Notes: generated by a model not told the origin, from the sequence alone. DNA of 64,000 nt from Gemmobacter sp. (GCF_034676705.1 NZ_JAUCBS010000009.1:62001-126000), one strand, 5' to 3'. Positions 18,083-27,617 are shown, counted from the first letter of the stretch. Program-made: numbers and translations.

Positions 18083-19639
18083 ATGCGTGTGGCCGGGCCG
18101 GTGCTGAACCGCGACGATATGCAATGGGTGGCTGACCTGCCGGGGGCCTGGGCCGCCGTCCAGCCCGACAAGCCCGCGATCCTGTGCGAAGGGGTGACGG
18201 TCAGCTATGCCGATCTGGCGCGGCGGTCGGCGGCGCTGTGCGCGCGCTGGCAGGCCATGGGGCTGCGGCCGGGCGACCGGGTGGGTTATCTGGGCATCAA
18301 CACCGAGGTGTTCTGGTATGTGCTGTTTGCCGCCGCGCAGGGCGGGTTCATCGTGGCGGCCTACAACTGGCGCAATGCCGCGCGCGAGATGGAACATGCC
18401 TTTGCCGATTCCGCCCCGGCGGTGCTGTATCACGATACCGCGCTGGCCGGGCTGACCGATGCGGCCGCCGCCGCGCTGCCTGCTGGCTGCACCCGGATCA
18501 CCACCGAGGATCTGCGCAGATCGCTGGACGGCGCGCAGGGCGACCCGGTGCCATTCCCGCGCCGCTTTGACCAGCCGCTGATGCTGATGTATACCTCTGG
18601 CACCACCGGCACGCCCAAGGGGGCGCTGTTGCCGCATGGCATGATCAGCCAGTTCGCCCGGTCCTACGCCGCCTCGCCCCAGTGGGAGGATTGGGGGCGC
18701 GAGGACGTGGCGATCAGCGTGTTGCCGAATTTCCATATCGCCGGCATCGGCTTCATGCTGATGGGGCTGGCGGTGGGGGCGACGATGGTGCAATCGGCCA
18801 ACCCGGCGCCCGACAACCTGATCCGCCTGATGCACGACCACAGGGCCGACCGCATCTACATGGTACCCACGCTGATCCGCATGGTGCTGGACGCGCTCGA
18901 TGCCTCGGGCCAGCCGGCACCGCGGTTGAAGGGCATCTACTATGGCGCCGCGCCGATCAGCCCCGCGCTGCTGGACCGCACGATCCGCACCTTTGGCTGC
19001 CGGTTCACGCAGTTTTACGGCATGACCGAATGTTCCACCACCCATGTGCTGGGCCCCGATCAGCACGATCCGGCGCATCCCGACCAGATGCTGACGGTGG
19101 GCCACCCGCTGGCCGGGGTGGATTGTGAAATCCGCCGCCCCGACGGGTCGGTCTGTGCCGAGGGCGAGGCGGGCGAAATCTGGATCCGGTCCGAGATGCA
19201 GATGATCGGCTACTGGAACCAGCCCGAGGCAACGGCGCAGGCGATCACCGATGGCTGGTATCGCAGCGGCGATGGCGGGATGATCGTGGCGGGCGGGTTC
19301 CTGCGGCTGACCGACCGGCTCAAGGAAATGATCGTGACGGGGGGCGAAAATGTGTACCCCGTGCAGGTGGAAAACGCCCTGCGCGACCATCCGGCGGTGG
19401 CCGAGATTGCCGTGGTCGGCCTGCCTGACGATACATGGGGCGAGGCGGTGACAGCAGTGATCGAACTCGCCAAGGGGGCCGAGCCGCCCGATACCGAAAC
19501 CCTGCGCGCCTTTGGCCGCGACCGGCTGGCGGGCTACAAGCTGCCGCGACGGGTCGCGGTGGTGGCCGCCCTGCCGCGCACCGCATCGGGCAAGGTGCAG
19601 CGCGGCAAGGCGCGGGCCATGGTGCTGGACCGGCCATGA
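18083..19639 (+). CDS. AMP-forming acyl-CoA synthetase
   Basis: 518 aa. Motifs: MYTSGTTGTPKGA, FYGMTECS, GWYRSGDGG, DRLKEMIVTGGENVYPVQVE and terminal catalytic Lys in RTASGKVQRGK. It is a medium- or long-chain/aryl acyl-CoA ligase type; the acid is unknown. AGGAGGAA lies eight bases before ATG 18083, and the stop overlaps the following SDR by four bases. This places activation and a hydroxyacyl dehydrogenation step in one transcript. Confidence 0.92.
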   Translation: MRVAGPVLNRDDMQWVADLPGAWAAVQPDKPAILCEGVTVSYADLARRSAALCARWQAMGLRPGDRVGYLGINTEVFWYVLFAAAQGGFIVAAYNWRNAAREMEHAFADSAPAVLYHDTALAGLTDAAAAALPAGCTRITTEDLRRSLDGAQGDPVPFPRRFDQPLMLMYTSGTTGTPKGALLPHGMISQFARSYAASPQWEDWGREDVAISVLPNFHIAGIGFMLMGLAVGATMVQSANPAPDNLIRLMHDHRADRIYMVPTLIRMVLDALDASGQPAPRLKGIYYGAAPISPALLDRTIRTFGCRFTQFYGMTECSTTHVLGPDQHDPAHPDQMLTVGHPLAGVDCEIRRPDGSVCAEGEAGEIWIRSEMQMIGYWNQPEATAQAITDGWYRSGDGGMIVAGGFLRLTDRLKEMIVTGGENVYPVQVENALRDHPAVAEIAVVGLPDDTWGEAVTAVIELAKGAEPPDTETLRAFGRDRLAGYKLPRRVAVVAALPRTASGKVQRGKARAMVLDRP

Positions 19640-20517
19640 CGGACCTGCGTCTGGATGGCCGGGTGGCAGTGGTCACCGGCACGGGCCGGGGCCTTGGCCG
19701 GACATGGGCGCAGGCGCTGGCCGGGCGCGGCGCCACGGTGGTGCTGGTGGGGCGCGATCCGGCCCTGGTGCGGGAAACCGACCTGGCCGACCAGATCCGC
19801 GCCACAGGTGGTCAGGCGCACCCCGAGCTTGGCGATGTGACCGACATGGCCGCGATGCAGGCGCTGGCCACCCGGGTGCTGGCGGCGCATGGCCGGGTGG
19901 ACATTCTGGTCAACAATGCCGGCATGACCCGCGACCGCAGTTTTGCAAAGCTGGACATGGCCGATTTCCGCGCCGTGCTGGAGGGTAACCTGACCGGCGC
20001 GGCACAGGCCACCGCCGCCTTTTGGCCCGCCATGCTGGCGCAGGGCTATGGGCGGGTGGTGTTCCTGACCTCCAGTTCCGGGCTGGCGGGGCATTTCGGG
20101 CAGGCGGGCTATGCGGCGGCCAAGATGGGGCTGGTCGGGCTGATGCAGGTGCTGGGGCTGGAAGGCGGGCCCAAGGGCGTGCATGTGAACTGCCTGTCCC
20201 CCGTTGGCGCGACCGAGATGAACGCGGGCCTGCTGCCCGAGGCAGTCGCCGCGCGGTTCACGCCCGACCGGCTGGTGCCGGGCATGCTGCTGCTGGCATC
20301 GGAGGCGGCGCCGAACCGCATGGTGCTGATGGGGGGCGGCGGGTCGTTCGAACTGGCCGACCTGCGGTTCACCCCCGGCCTGCTGGCCGACACGCCCGAG
20401 GCGCTGCTGGCCGGCCTGGCCACGCTGACCGCTGCACAGGGCGCCATCCGCCCCGCCAATGCCATGACCCAGATCGAGCTGGAGCTTGCGGCGCTGGGGC
20501 GAAATGACGTTATCTGA
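19636..20517 (+). CDS. SDR, MFE-2-type hydroxyacyl-CoA dehydrogenase
   Basis: 293 aa. GTGRGLG, NNAGMTRDRS, Ser in TSSSG and YAAAK give an intact SDR active site. The LEGNLTGAAQATAAFWPAML and C-terminal segments resemble the dehydrogenase part of MFE-2. The expected role is oxidation of a 3-hydroxyacyl-CoA. ATG 19636 sits in the stop of the synthetase gene. The next gene, a periplasmic binding protein, follows after an 81-base gap holding an element of the island-wide type, so it may have its own promoter. Confidence 0.87.
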   Translation: MTDLRLDGRVAVVTGTGRGLGRTWAQALAGRGATVVLVGRDPALVRETDLADQIRATGGQAHPELGDVTDMAAMQALATRVLAAHGRVDILVNNAGMTRDRSFAKLDMADFRAVLEGNLTGAAQATAAFWPAMLAQGYGRVVFLTSSSGLAGHFGQAGYAAAKMGLVGLMQVLGLEGGPKGVHVNCLSPVGATEMNAGLLPEAVAARFTPDRLVPGMLLLASEAAPNRMVLMGGGGSFELADLRFTPGLLADTPEALLAGLATLTAAQGAIRPANAMTQIELELAALGRNDVI

Positions 20518-20521
20518 CATA

Positions 20522-20544
20522 ATATGCGATGACGTATCATTATC
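20522..20544. promoter_or_regulatory. Island-wide AT-rich element, copy D
   Basis: ATATGC at 20522 and ACGTATCATTATC at 20532-20544 upstream of the binding-protein gene at 20599. The TATCATTAT core is identical to that of copy C. Confidence 0.5.
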
Positions 20545-20598
20545 TTGCGGTATAATTTCCAGGCGGAGCGATCCGCCAATGATTCGGGAGGAATACCA

Positions 20599-21798
20599 AT
20601 GAAACGCAGGACTGTCCTCGGGCTGGGGGCGGCCAGCCTGTTTGTCGGCGCGCTGCCGTTGCGGGCGGCGACACCGGGGGTCAGCGCCACGGAAATCAAG
20701 ATCGGCCAGACCGCCGCCTACAGCGGGCCGGCCTCGATCTCGTCCCCGGTGGCCAAGACGCAGCTGGCCTATTTCGACATGATCAATGCCAAGGGCGGCA
20801 TCAACGGGCGCAAGGTCAACCTGATCAGCCTGGACGATGGCTATTCGCCGCCCAAGACCGTAGAGCAGGTGCGCCGGCTGGTCGAACAGGACGAGGTGCT
20901 GCTGATCTTCGGCCAGATCGGCACGGCACCCGGCCTGGCCTCGCGCGCCTATCTGAACGCAGGCGAGGTGCCACAGCTGTTCACCTCGGGCGGGGCGGCG
21001 GCGTTCAACAACCCCAAGGAATTCCCCTGGACGGTCGGAACCTCGATCACCTATCGGGGCGAGGCGATCCAGTTCGGGAAATACATCGCCAAGCACCTGC
21101 CCGACGCCAAGGTCGGCATCATCTTCCAGAACGACGATTTCGGCCGCGACTATCAGCGCGGCGTGCGTCAGGGGCTGGGCGACAAGGCCGACGAGGCGAT
21201 CATCGCCGAACAGGGGTTTGAAACCACCGAACCCACCATCGAATCCCAGCTGCTGTCGCTGCGTGCGGCGGGGGTGGATGTGCTGGTGATCGGCTGCATC
21301 ACCAAATACGCCATCATGGCGCTGTCGTTCCTGGGCAAGCAGAACTGGCGCCCGCAGGTGATGCTGACGAACGGGTCCATCTCGGTCTCGCAGGTGCTGG
21401 AACCGGCGGGCAAGGAAAACGCCCTGAACGCCCTGACCGCGACCCCCTACAAGGATGCGTCCGATCCGCGCTGGAAGGACGACCCGGAATACAAGAACTA
21501 CACGGCGTTCATGGCGCAATATGCCAAGGATCTGAACCCGAACGACCAATACGCCCTGTCGGGCTACATCACCGTCCAGCTGATGGCCGAGGTGCTGCGC
21601 CGCGCCGGAGACGACCTGTCGCGCGAGAATATCCTGAAGGTGGTGACCAATCTGGAGGGCTATCGCCCCGGCATGGTCGGCGCCGATGTGTCGATCAGGA
21701 TCACGCCCGACAATTACGACATGTTCCAGAGCCTGCAGTTCATGAAGTTCAACGGAACCAACTGGGAACCCGTCGACGCCGGGCTGACGGGCGGCTGA
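20599..21798 (+). CDS. Liv-type ABC transporter substrate-binding protein
   Basis: 399 aa periplasmic protein of the branched-chain-amino-acid/amide/organic-acid class (type I periplasmic fold). The N-terminus MKRRTVLGLGAASLFVGA has a twin-arginine-like pair before the hydrophobic core, so export may use Tat. The mature part opens with the family's EIKIGQTAAYSGPAS. No permease lies next to it; LivGFHM at 7633-11006 is the likely partner. It is followed by the B12 mutase operon, which suggests that the bound ligand feeds the mutase pathway. GGGAGGA precedes ATG 20599. Confidence 0.9.
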   Translation: MKRRTVLGLGAASLFVGALPLRAATPGVSATEIKIGQTAAYSGPASISSPVAKTQLAYFDMINAKGGINGRKVNLISLDDGYSPPKTVEQVRRLVEQDEVLLIFGQIGTAPGLASRAYLNAGEVPQLFTSGGAAAFNNPKEFPWTVGTSITYRGEAIQFGKYIAKHLPDAKVGIIFQNDDFGRDYQRGVRQGLGDKADEAIIAEQGFETTEPTIESQLLSLRAAGVDVLVIGCITKYAIMALSFLGKQNWRPQVMLTNGSISVSQVLEPAGKENALNALTATPYKDASDPRWKDDPEYKNYTAFMAQYAKDLNPNDQYALSGYITVQLMAEVLRRAGDDLSRENILKVVTNLEGYRPGMVGADVSIRITPDNYDMFQSLQFMKFNGTNWEPVDAGLTGG

Positions 21799-21829
21799 TC
21801 GCACAACGCCGGCCAGGAACGGAGACAGC

Positions 21830-23467
21830 ATGTCGTCTATCTTTACCAGCCTTCAGGACATGATCGTCCGTCTTGGCCGCACCCGCACCTGGGGCGGGCT
21901 GGAAACAGCCCCGTCCTATGGCCCCCCCGGCGCGCCCGATCCGGGCATCGGCGCGCCGGGGGAATTTCCCTATACCCGCGGCGCCTATGCGCAGATGTAT
22001 CGCTCGCGCATGTGGACGCTGCGCAACATCGTGGGCTATGGCGCCCCCGAGGATACCCGCGACGGCCTGATGCAGGTGGTGCAGAACGGCGGCACCGGGC
22101 TGAACGTGGTGCCCGATCCGCTGACCAGCCAGGGGATAGATCCCGACCATCCCGCCTTTGGCCCCGAGGTGGGGCTGGATGGCTGTTCGCTGCCCACCGC
22201 GCGCGATGGCGAACGGCTGCTGGACGGGGTGGACATGACGCGGGTGGACGTGGCCTGGCACTGGGCGCTGATGGCCTATCCGATGGCCGCCGCCACCGCC
22301 CGGCGCAAGGGGCACGACCTGCGCGAGATCCAGGGCTCGCACATGCCCGATATCCTGCAACAAACCCTGTGCGGCTGGGGCAACCGGATTTACCCGGCCG
22401 CCATGGCGCATCGGGCCACGCTGGATGCGCTGGAATATTGTGCCCGCACCTCGCCCCGCTGGGCGCTGGGGATGCCGCAGGCCTATGACCTGCGCGAACG
22501 CGGCCTGTCGCCGGCGGGCGAGATTGCGGTGGGCATGGCCATCGTCAAGCAATCGCTGCGCGATCTGGCGGCGCGCGGCATGGCGGTGGATGACATCGCC
22601 CCGCGGCTTGCCTGGGTATCTACCGCCGATATCGACCTGTTCGAGGAGGTGGCCAAGTTCCGCGCGCTGCGCCGGGTCTGGGCCCGCACGCTGCGCGACC
22701 AGTTCGGCGCGCAGGATCCCCGCAGCCTGCGGCTGCGCATCGCCTGCCACACCTCGGGTAAGTCGCTGGTCTATGGCCAGCCGCTGAACAACCTGACGCG
22801 CACCGCCGTGCAGTCGCTGGCGGCCATCCTGGGCGGCGTGCAATCGCTGGAGGCCTGCACCTATGACGAACCGATCGGCGTGCCCACGCACGAGGCGCGC
22901 GACCTGGCCACCCGCCAGCAGCAGATCCTGGCGCATGAAACCGGGGTGGCCCGGGTGGCCGATCCGCTGGGCGGCAGCTGGTATGTCGAGGATCTGACCA
23001 ACCGGGTCGAGGCCGAGGCGCTGGCCCTGCTGGCCCGGATCGAGGATCGCGGCCTGCTGGCCGCCGTGGCTGATGGCACCATCGAGGGCATGATGGACCG
23101 CTACAACCTGGAGGCCGAGCAGGAATTGCACAGCGGCGCGCGGGTGATGGTCGGGGTCAACCGCTTTGCCCCCGAGGGGCTGGAAACGCCGCGCCGCTTC
23201 ACCTTCGACCGGGCGGCGACGCAGCGCCACCTGGCCCGCTTTGCCGCGCTGAAGCGCGAGCGTGACCAGACCCTGCTGCGCGACCGCATCACCGCGCTGC
23301 ATACGGCGGCGCGCAACGGGCACAACCCCTTTGGCCCGATGATCGACGCGCTGGTGGCCGATGCCAGCGTCGGCGAAACCTGGGGCGTGGTGCGCATGGT
23401 CTGGGGCCATGCCTATGATCCCTATGGGGTGGTCCGCTGCCCCTTTGATTTCCTGCCAGAGGGTTAA
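21830..23467 (+). CDS. B12-dependent acyl-CoA mutase, large (catalytic barrel) subunit, divergent
   Basis: 545 aa, methylmalonyl-CoA mutase superfamily barrel without the fused B12 domain, as in isobutyryl-CoA and 2-hydroxyisobutyryl-CoA mutases. Recognisable blocks: YAQMYRSRMWTLRNIVGY, MPDILQQTL, APRLAW, EVAKFRALRRVWARTL and DPLGGSWYVE. Aligned by eye with Propionibacterium MutB from memory, Tyr89 (substrate) is Ile67, Arg207 (carboxylate binding) falls at Trp183/Gly184, Ala116 is Val94, and His244 (catalytic) is Asp220. It should not use methylmalonyl-CoA. Ile at the Tyr89 position is also found in 2-hydroxyisobutyryl-CoA mutase, but that enzyme's key Asp is Val here. It is followed by the small subunit and MeaB. 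Confidence 0.9.
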   Translation: MSSIFTSLQDMIVRLGRTRTWGGLETAPSYGPPGAPDPGIGAPGEFPYTRGAYAQMYRSRMWTLRNIVGYGAPEDTRDGLMQVVQNGGTGLNVVPDPLTSQGIDPDHPAFGPEVGLDGCSLPTARDGERLLDGVDMTRVDVAWHWALMAYPMAAATARRKGHDLREIQGSHMPDILQQTLCGWGNRIYPAAMAHRATLDALEYCARTSPRWALGMPQAYDLRERGLSPAGEIAVGMAIVKQSLRDLAARGMAVDDIAPRLAWVSTADIDLFEEVAKFRALRRVWARTLRDQFGAQDPRSLRLRIACHTSGKSLVYGQPLNNLTRTAVQSLAAILGGVQSLEACTYDEPIGVPTHEARDLATRQQQILAHETGVARVADPLGGSWYVEDLTNRVEAEALALLARIEDRGLLAAVADGTIEGMMDRYNLEAEQELHSGARVMVGVNRFAPEGLETPRRFTFDRAATQRHLARFAALKRERDQTLLRDRITALHTAARNGHNPFGPMIDALVADASVGETWGVVRMVWGHAYDPYGVVRCPFDFLPEG

Positions 23468-23470
23468 GCC

Positions 23471-23875
23471 ATGCCGCATCCCATCCGTTGCCTGCTGGGA
23501 ATGCTGGGCACCGACGTGCATTCCAAGGGGATCCGCACCCTGGCCTTCCTGCTGCGCGAACGCGGGGTCGAGGTGATCTATCTGGGCGAACACAACACCG
23601 TGCCGGGCATGGTCGCCGCCATCGAACAGGAAGACCCGGATGTCGTCGGCCTCAGTTTTTCGTCGGGCGGGTATGTGGACTATACCGGCCAGCTGATCGG
23701 CGCCATGCGCGCGGCGGGGCTGGGGGATATTCCCGTCATGCTGGGCGGCCAGATCCACCCCGACGACCGGCCCGCGCTGGACGCGATGGGGGTGGCGGGC
23801 ACCTTTGGCCCGGGCAGCGGGATTGACGATGTGATGGCGTTTCTGGGCAGCCTGCCGGCCCGGGGCCGGGGATGA
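23471..23875 (+). CDS. B12-binding small subunit of acyl-CoA mutase
   Basis: 134 aa cobalamin-binding domain. It carries DxHxxG as D15-V-H17-S-K-G20; His17 would be the lower axial ligand of base-off adenosylcobalamin. GLSFSSG and LGGQIHPDD match the two further cobalamin-contact loops. It starts three bases after the large subunit's stop and overlaps the GTPase gene by four bases, so the subunits should be made in equal amounts. Together they form a heteromeric mutase like IcmA/IcmB or HcmA/HcmB. Confidence 0.93.
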   Translation: MPHPIRCLLGMLGTDVHSKGIRTLAFLLRERGVEVIYLGEHNTVPGMVAAIEQEDPDVVGLSFSSGGYVDYTGQLIGAMRAAGLGDIPVMLGGQIHPDDRPALDAMGVAGTFGPGSGIDDVMAFLGSLPARGRG

Positions 23876-24810
23876 GTGCCGACGACCTGGTGGACGGCGT
23901 TCTGGCTGGCCGGACCCGCGCCGTGGCCCGGCTGATTTCGGCCATCGAACAGGGGGCCGAACTGGCCGAACCTGCCGCCCGCCGGCTGTGGCAGGCGGGT
24001 GGCCGGGCCCGCGTGATCGGCCTGACCGGCCCGCCCGGCGTGGGCAAAAGCACGCTGGCGAACCGGCTGGTGCAGGATCTGCGCGCGGGTGGCCAGCGGG
24101 TGGCGGTGCTGGCGGTCGATCCCTCCAGCCCGGCCAGCGGCGGCGCGGTGCTGGGCGACCGGGTGCGCATGCTGGCGGCGGCGACCGATCCGGGGGTGTT
24201 CATCCGGTCGATGTCGGCGCGCGGGGCCTTTGGCGGGCTGTCGCGCGCGGCCGGGGATGCGCTGACGGTGCTGGAGGCAGCGGGTTTTGACACCATCCTG
24301 ATCGAGACCGTCGGCGTCGGCCAGACCGAGGTCGAGATTGCCGCCTTCTGCCCCTGTGTCCTGCTGCTGCAATCGCCGTCGGCCGGTGATGGGGTGCAGG
24401 CGATCAAGGCCGGCGTGGTCGAGATCGGGTCGGTTCACGTGGTGACGCGGCCCGACCAGGGCGATCCTGCCGCCCTGCTGCGCGCCCTGCACGAAATGGC
24501 GGCGATGCGCCACGCGGCCGACCCCGGGGGATGGGTGCCGCAGGTGCTGGCCGCCGATGCGCGGACGGGCGATGGCATGGTGGCGTTGCACGATGCGATC
24601 ACGGCCCGGTTCCGCTGGCTGGCCGACCACCCGGCGCGCGCCATGGCCGAGGAGGACCAGCGCATCCGCACCCGCGCGCTGCTGGCGTTGCGGGCGGGGG
24701 CGGAACGCCGGCTGGCCCTGCCCGACGATCCCGCTTTGGCCGCCACCCTTGCCCGTGTGCGGCTGCGGCAGGATCACCCCATGGCGCTGGTGCGGCAGCT
24801 GTCCGGCTAG
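23872..24810 (+). CDS. meaB: MeaB/ArgK-family G3E GTPase, mutase chaperone
   Basis: 312 aa. Walker A GPPGVGKST (residues 53-61), the AVDPSSPASGGAVLGDRVRM switch region and ETVGVGQTEVEIA are diagnostic of MeaB. In other systems this GTPase gates cofactor loading and protects acyl-CoA mutases from inactivation. Its fixed position behind the mutase subunits supports the B12-mutase assignment despite the altered active site. The TAG stop shares a CTAG with the convergent synthetase gene. Confidence 0.93.
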   Translation: MSADDLVDGVLAGRTRAVARLISAIEQGAELAEPAARRLWQAGGRARVIGLTGPPGVGKSTLANRLVQDLRAGGQRVAVLAVDPSSPASGGAVLGDRVRMLAAATDPGVFIRSMSARGAFGGLSRAAGDALTVLEAAGFDTILIETVGVGQTEVEIAAFCPCVLLLQSPSAGDGVQAIKAGVVEIGSVHVVTRPDQGDPAALLRALHEMAAMRHAADPGGWVPQVLAADARTGDGMVALHDAITARFRWLADHPARAMAEEDQRIRTRALLALRAGAERRLALPDDPALAATLARVRLRQDHPMALVRQLSG

Positions 24811-26396
24811 CCCGGCGGGGCGTCCAGAAACCGCGCGCGCAATTCGAACTTCTGGATCTTGCCGCTGGCGGTCAGCGGAAAGGCATCGACCACCCAGACA
24901 TGGCTGGGCACCTTGTAGCGCGCGATGCGGCTGGACAGCCAATCCTGCACCTCGGCCTCGGTCACGCTGGCCTCGGGGCGCAGGCGGATGGCGGCGGCGA
25001 CCCGTTCGCCATAATGCGCATCGGGCAGGCCGAACACCGCGCTGTCGGCGATGCCGGGCATTTCGGCCAGCACGCCTTCGACCTCGCGCGGGTAGATGTT
25101 CGATCCGCCCCGGATGATCATGTCCTTCAGCCGCCCGGTGATGCGCGGGTAGCCGTCGGGGTCCAGCTGGCCCAGATCGCCGGTATGCAGCCAGCCGTCG
25201 GCGTCCAGCGCCTCGGCCGTCTGGTCGGGCAGGTTGTAATAGCCCAGCATCACCGAAGGCCCGCGCGCGCAGATTTCGCCCACCTCTCCCATTGCCAGGG
25301 TGGCGCCGGTGGCGGGGTCGGCGATGCGGATTTCTATCCCGCCAAGGGGATAGCCGATGGTTTGCGTCCGGTGATCCATCGTATCGCCGCGCGATGTCAG
25401 GCACAGGGTGCTGCACGCCTCGGTCTGGCCGAAGATCACCATGACCTCGGCCCCCAGTTCGGCGTCGATCCGCCCGACCAGCGCGGGCGCGATGGTGGAT
25501 CCGCCGATCACCACCACCTGCAACGCCGACAGGTCGCGGCCCGCGCGGGCCGGATGGTCCAGCACCGCCAGCGCCATGGTGGGCACCAGCGGCACAAAGC
25601 TGCCGCCGTGGCGTTCCACCGCCTGGAACACCAGTTCCGGGTCGAACCCCGGCAGCAGAATCTGGGTGCCCCGGTTCCACAGCGCCATCAGCGTGACGAA
25701 CACCGATCCGCTGGTGGTATACATCGGCACCGTGTTCACCCAGGCACTGCCGGCGGGCAGGGCAAAGGTTTCCTCGGACGCCTTGGTCGCATTGACCAGC
25801 CCGCGATGCGACAGCAGCGCGCCCTTGGGCTTGCCCGTGGTGCCCGAGGTATACTGGATCATCGCCGGCGCCATCGGATCCACCGCCGGCAGCGGGCCGG
25901 TGCGGCCGCCCAGGCCAAAGCCGGGCAGGTCGTCGATGCACAGCGCATGGGCCAGCCCCGGCAGGTCGGCGCGCAGCGGATCCAGCAGGTCGGCCTGTGC
26001 CCGGCCGCGAAAGCTGCGGTCGTGCAGGATGCCGCGCGCGCCGGACTGGTGCAGGAAATAGCGCAGTTCGACCGACCCGCAGCCCGGATTGATCGCCACC
26101 ACCACCAGCCCGGCCATGGCGGCGGCGAATTGCGCCACCGTCCAGTCCGGGCGATTGCCCATCCAGATCGCCAGCCGGTCGCCGGGGGCAAAGCGGGCGG
26201 CCAGATCCTGCGCCGCATCGGTCGCGCGCGCCAGCAGCGCCGCATAGCTGATGTCCTGCACCGCATCGCCCGGGCCAAGGTATTTCAGCGCGATGCGGTC
26301 CGGCACCTCGGCCGCCGCCTGGCGCAGCAGGTCGCCCAGCGACAGCTCGGCAGGGGCAAAGGGGCGGGCGGATTTGACATAGGCGGGGGTGGACAT
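24807..26396 (-). CDS. AMP-forming acyl-CoA synthetase
   Basis: 529 aa. Motifs: IQYTSGTTGKPKGA, IFGQTEACST, GWLHTGDLG, GRLKDMIIRGGSNIYPRE, and C-terminal catalytic Lys in LTASGKIQKFE. It resembles FadD-like ligases of the island. It is the last gene of a leftward group that starts with the synthetase at 30284 and contains a two-subunit acyl-CoA dehydrogenase (26436-28726); a 39-base gap separates it from the dehydrogenase. The acid substrate is unknown. Confidence 0.92.
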   Translation of the reverse strand: MSTPAYVKSARPFAPAELSLGDLLRQAAAEVPDRIALKYLGPGDAVQDISYAALLARATDAAQDLAARFAPGDRLAIWMGNRPDWTVAQFAAAMAGLVVVAINPGCGSVELRYFLHQSGARGILHDRSFRGRAQADLLDPLRADLPGLAHALCIDDLPGFGLGGRTGPLPAVDPMAPAMIQYTSGTTGKPKGALLSHRGLVNATKASEETFALPAGSAWVNTVPMYTTSGSVFVTLMALWNRGTQILLPGFDPELVFQAVERHGGSFVPLVPTMALAVLDHPARAGRDLSALQVVVIGGSTIAPALVGRIDAELGAEVMVIFGQTEACSTLCLTSRGDTMDHRTQTIGYPLGGIEIRIADPATGATLAMGEVGEICARGPSVMLGYYNLPDQTAEALDADGWLHTGDLGQLDPDGYPRITGRLKDMIIRGGSNIYPREVEGVLAEMPGIADSAVFGLPDAHYGERVAAAIRLRPEASVTEAEVQDWLSSRIARYKVPSHVWVVDAFPLTASGKIQKFELRARFLDAPPG

Positions 26397-26435
26397 GCGG
26401 GCCTCCGGTGCCCCCGGGGGGGCGGGCTGATGCGG

Positions 26436-27617
26436 CTACAGGACCGTTCGGGCAATGATGGTGCGCTGGATTTCGTTGGTGCCGCCAAAGATCGACCAGG
26501 CGCGGCCATAGAGGTAATGATGCGCCATCGCGCTGGCAATGCGGGCCGGACTGTCGGCATCCGACAGCGGGCGGTGCAGGTCGCCCGGGTCATGCGCGGC
26601 GGCGTAGAGGCCCTGCAACCGCAGCGCCAGTTCGCTTTGCGCCTGCAACACCTCGGTGCCGCGGATTTTCAGGACCGATCCATCGGCCCCCACCGGGCGC
26701 CCCTGATCCCAGGCGCGCACCAGATAGCCTTCCAGCGCGACCAGGGTATCCAGTTCCTCGCGTACGGCCAGGCAATCGGCGGCAAGACGGCTGCGTGCGC
26801 CGGCCGGCACCGCGGGATCGGCCTGCACGGCATCGTTCATCGCCTCGATCCGCTGCATCAGGCGCATCTTGGGGCCGGTATCGGCAATCGACATGCGTTC
26901 GTGGCCCAGCAGGAACTTGGCAATGTCCCAGCCGCGCCCCTCGGTGCCGACAAGGTTTTCCACCGGCACGCGCACGTCATCCAGAAAGGTCTGGTTGGTG
27001 TGATACTGCCCGTCGATCGTCACGATGGGTTGCAGCGTGATGCCGGGCGACCGCATGTCGATCAGCAGGAACGAGATGCCCTCTTGCGGTTTGCCGGTAT
27101 CTTCGGTGCGCACCAGGCAATGCATCCAGTCGGCCCACTGCGCCTCGGTCGTCCACATCTTGGTGCCGGTGACGCGGTAGTGGTCCCCCTCGCGCACCGC
27201 CCGGGTGCGGAGCGAGGCAAGGTCCGATCCCGACCCGGGTTCGGAATAGCCCTGGCACCACCACACATCCGACGACAGGATCCCCGGAATGTGCCGCGCG
27301 CGCTGGTCGGGGGTGCCAAAGGTGTTCAGCACCGGCCCCACCATGTTGACGCCATAGGGCATCACCATGGGCGCACCTGCCCGGCCGGTTTCCTGAAGGA
27401 AGGCCAGCTGATGCGCATGGTCCCAGCCCTGACCGCCCCAGTCGCGCGGCCAGCCGCCGGCGAAATAGCCGCCGGCATGCAGGATTTTCTGCCAGCGGAC
27501 GAAATCGTCCTTGTCCAGTTCACGGCCGCGGCGGACCTTTTCGGCAATGTCGGCCGGCAGGTGGTCGCGGACGAAATCGCGGACCGACTGGCGAAAGCTG
27601 TCAAGGGATGCGGTCAT
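26436..27617 (-). CDS. Acyl-CoA dehydrogenase, catalytic-type subunit of a probable heteromeric pair
   Basis: 393 aa, FAD-dependent alpha,beta-dehydrogenation of an acyl-CoA. Motifs: QGYSEPGSGSDLASL (FAD/substrate loop), KMWTTEAQWADWM, and FLLGHERMSIAD, where Glu would be the IVD/LCAD-type catalytic base. The C-terminus is WSIFGGTNEIQRTIIA. It overlaps by four bases a second, degenerate dehydrogenase gene upstream. This tandem arrangement is typical of the alpha2beta2 FadE pairs of steroid side-chain degradation. ATG 27617 is set by that overlap. Confidence 0.92.
   Translation of the reverse strand: MTASLDSFRQSVRDFVRDHLPADIAEKVRRGRELDKDDFVRWQKILHAGGYFAGGWPRDWGGQGWDHAHQLAFLQETGRAGAPMVMPYGVNMVGPVLNTFGTPDQRARHIPGILSSDVWWCQGYSEPGSGSDLASLRTRAVREGDHYRVTGTKMWTTEAQWADWMHCLVRTEDTGKPQEGISFLLIDMRSPGITLQPIVTIDGQYHTNQTFLDDVRVPVENLVGTEGRGWDIAKFLLGHERMSIADTGPKMRLMQRIEAMNDAVQADPAVPAGARSRLAADCLAVREELDTLVALEGYLVRAWDQGRPVGADGSVLKIRGTEVLQAQSELALRLQGLYAAAHDPGDLHRPLSDADSPARIASAMAHHYLYGRAWSIFGGTNEIQRTIIARTVL

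Noticed and set aside
21830..23875. Identification as 2-hydroxyisobutyryl-CoA mutase, because of Ile at the substrate Tyr position
   Set aside because: The Asp that binds the hydroxyl group in that enzyme aligns with Val94, and the catalytic His is also changed.
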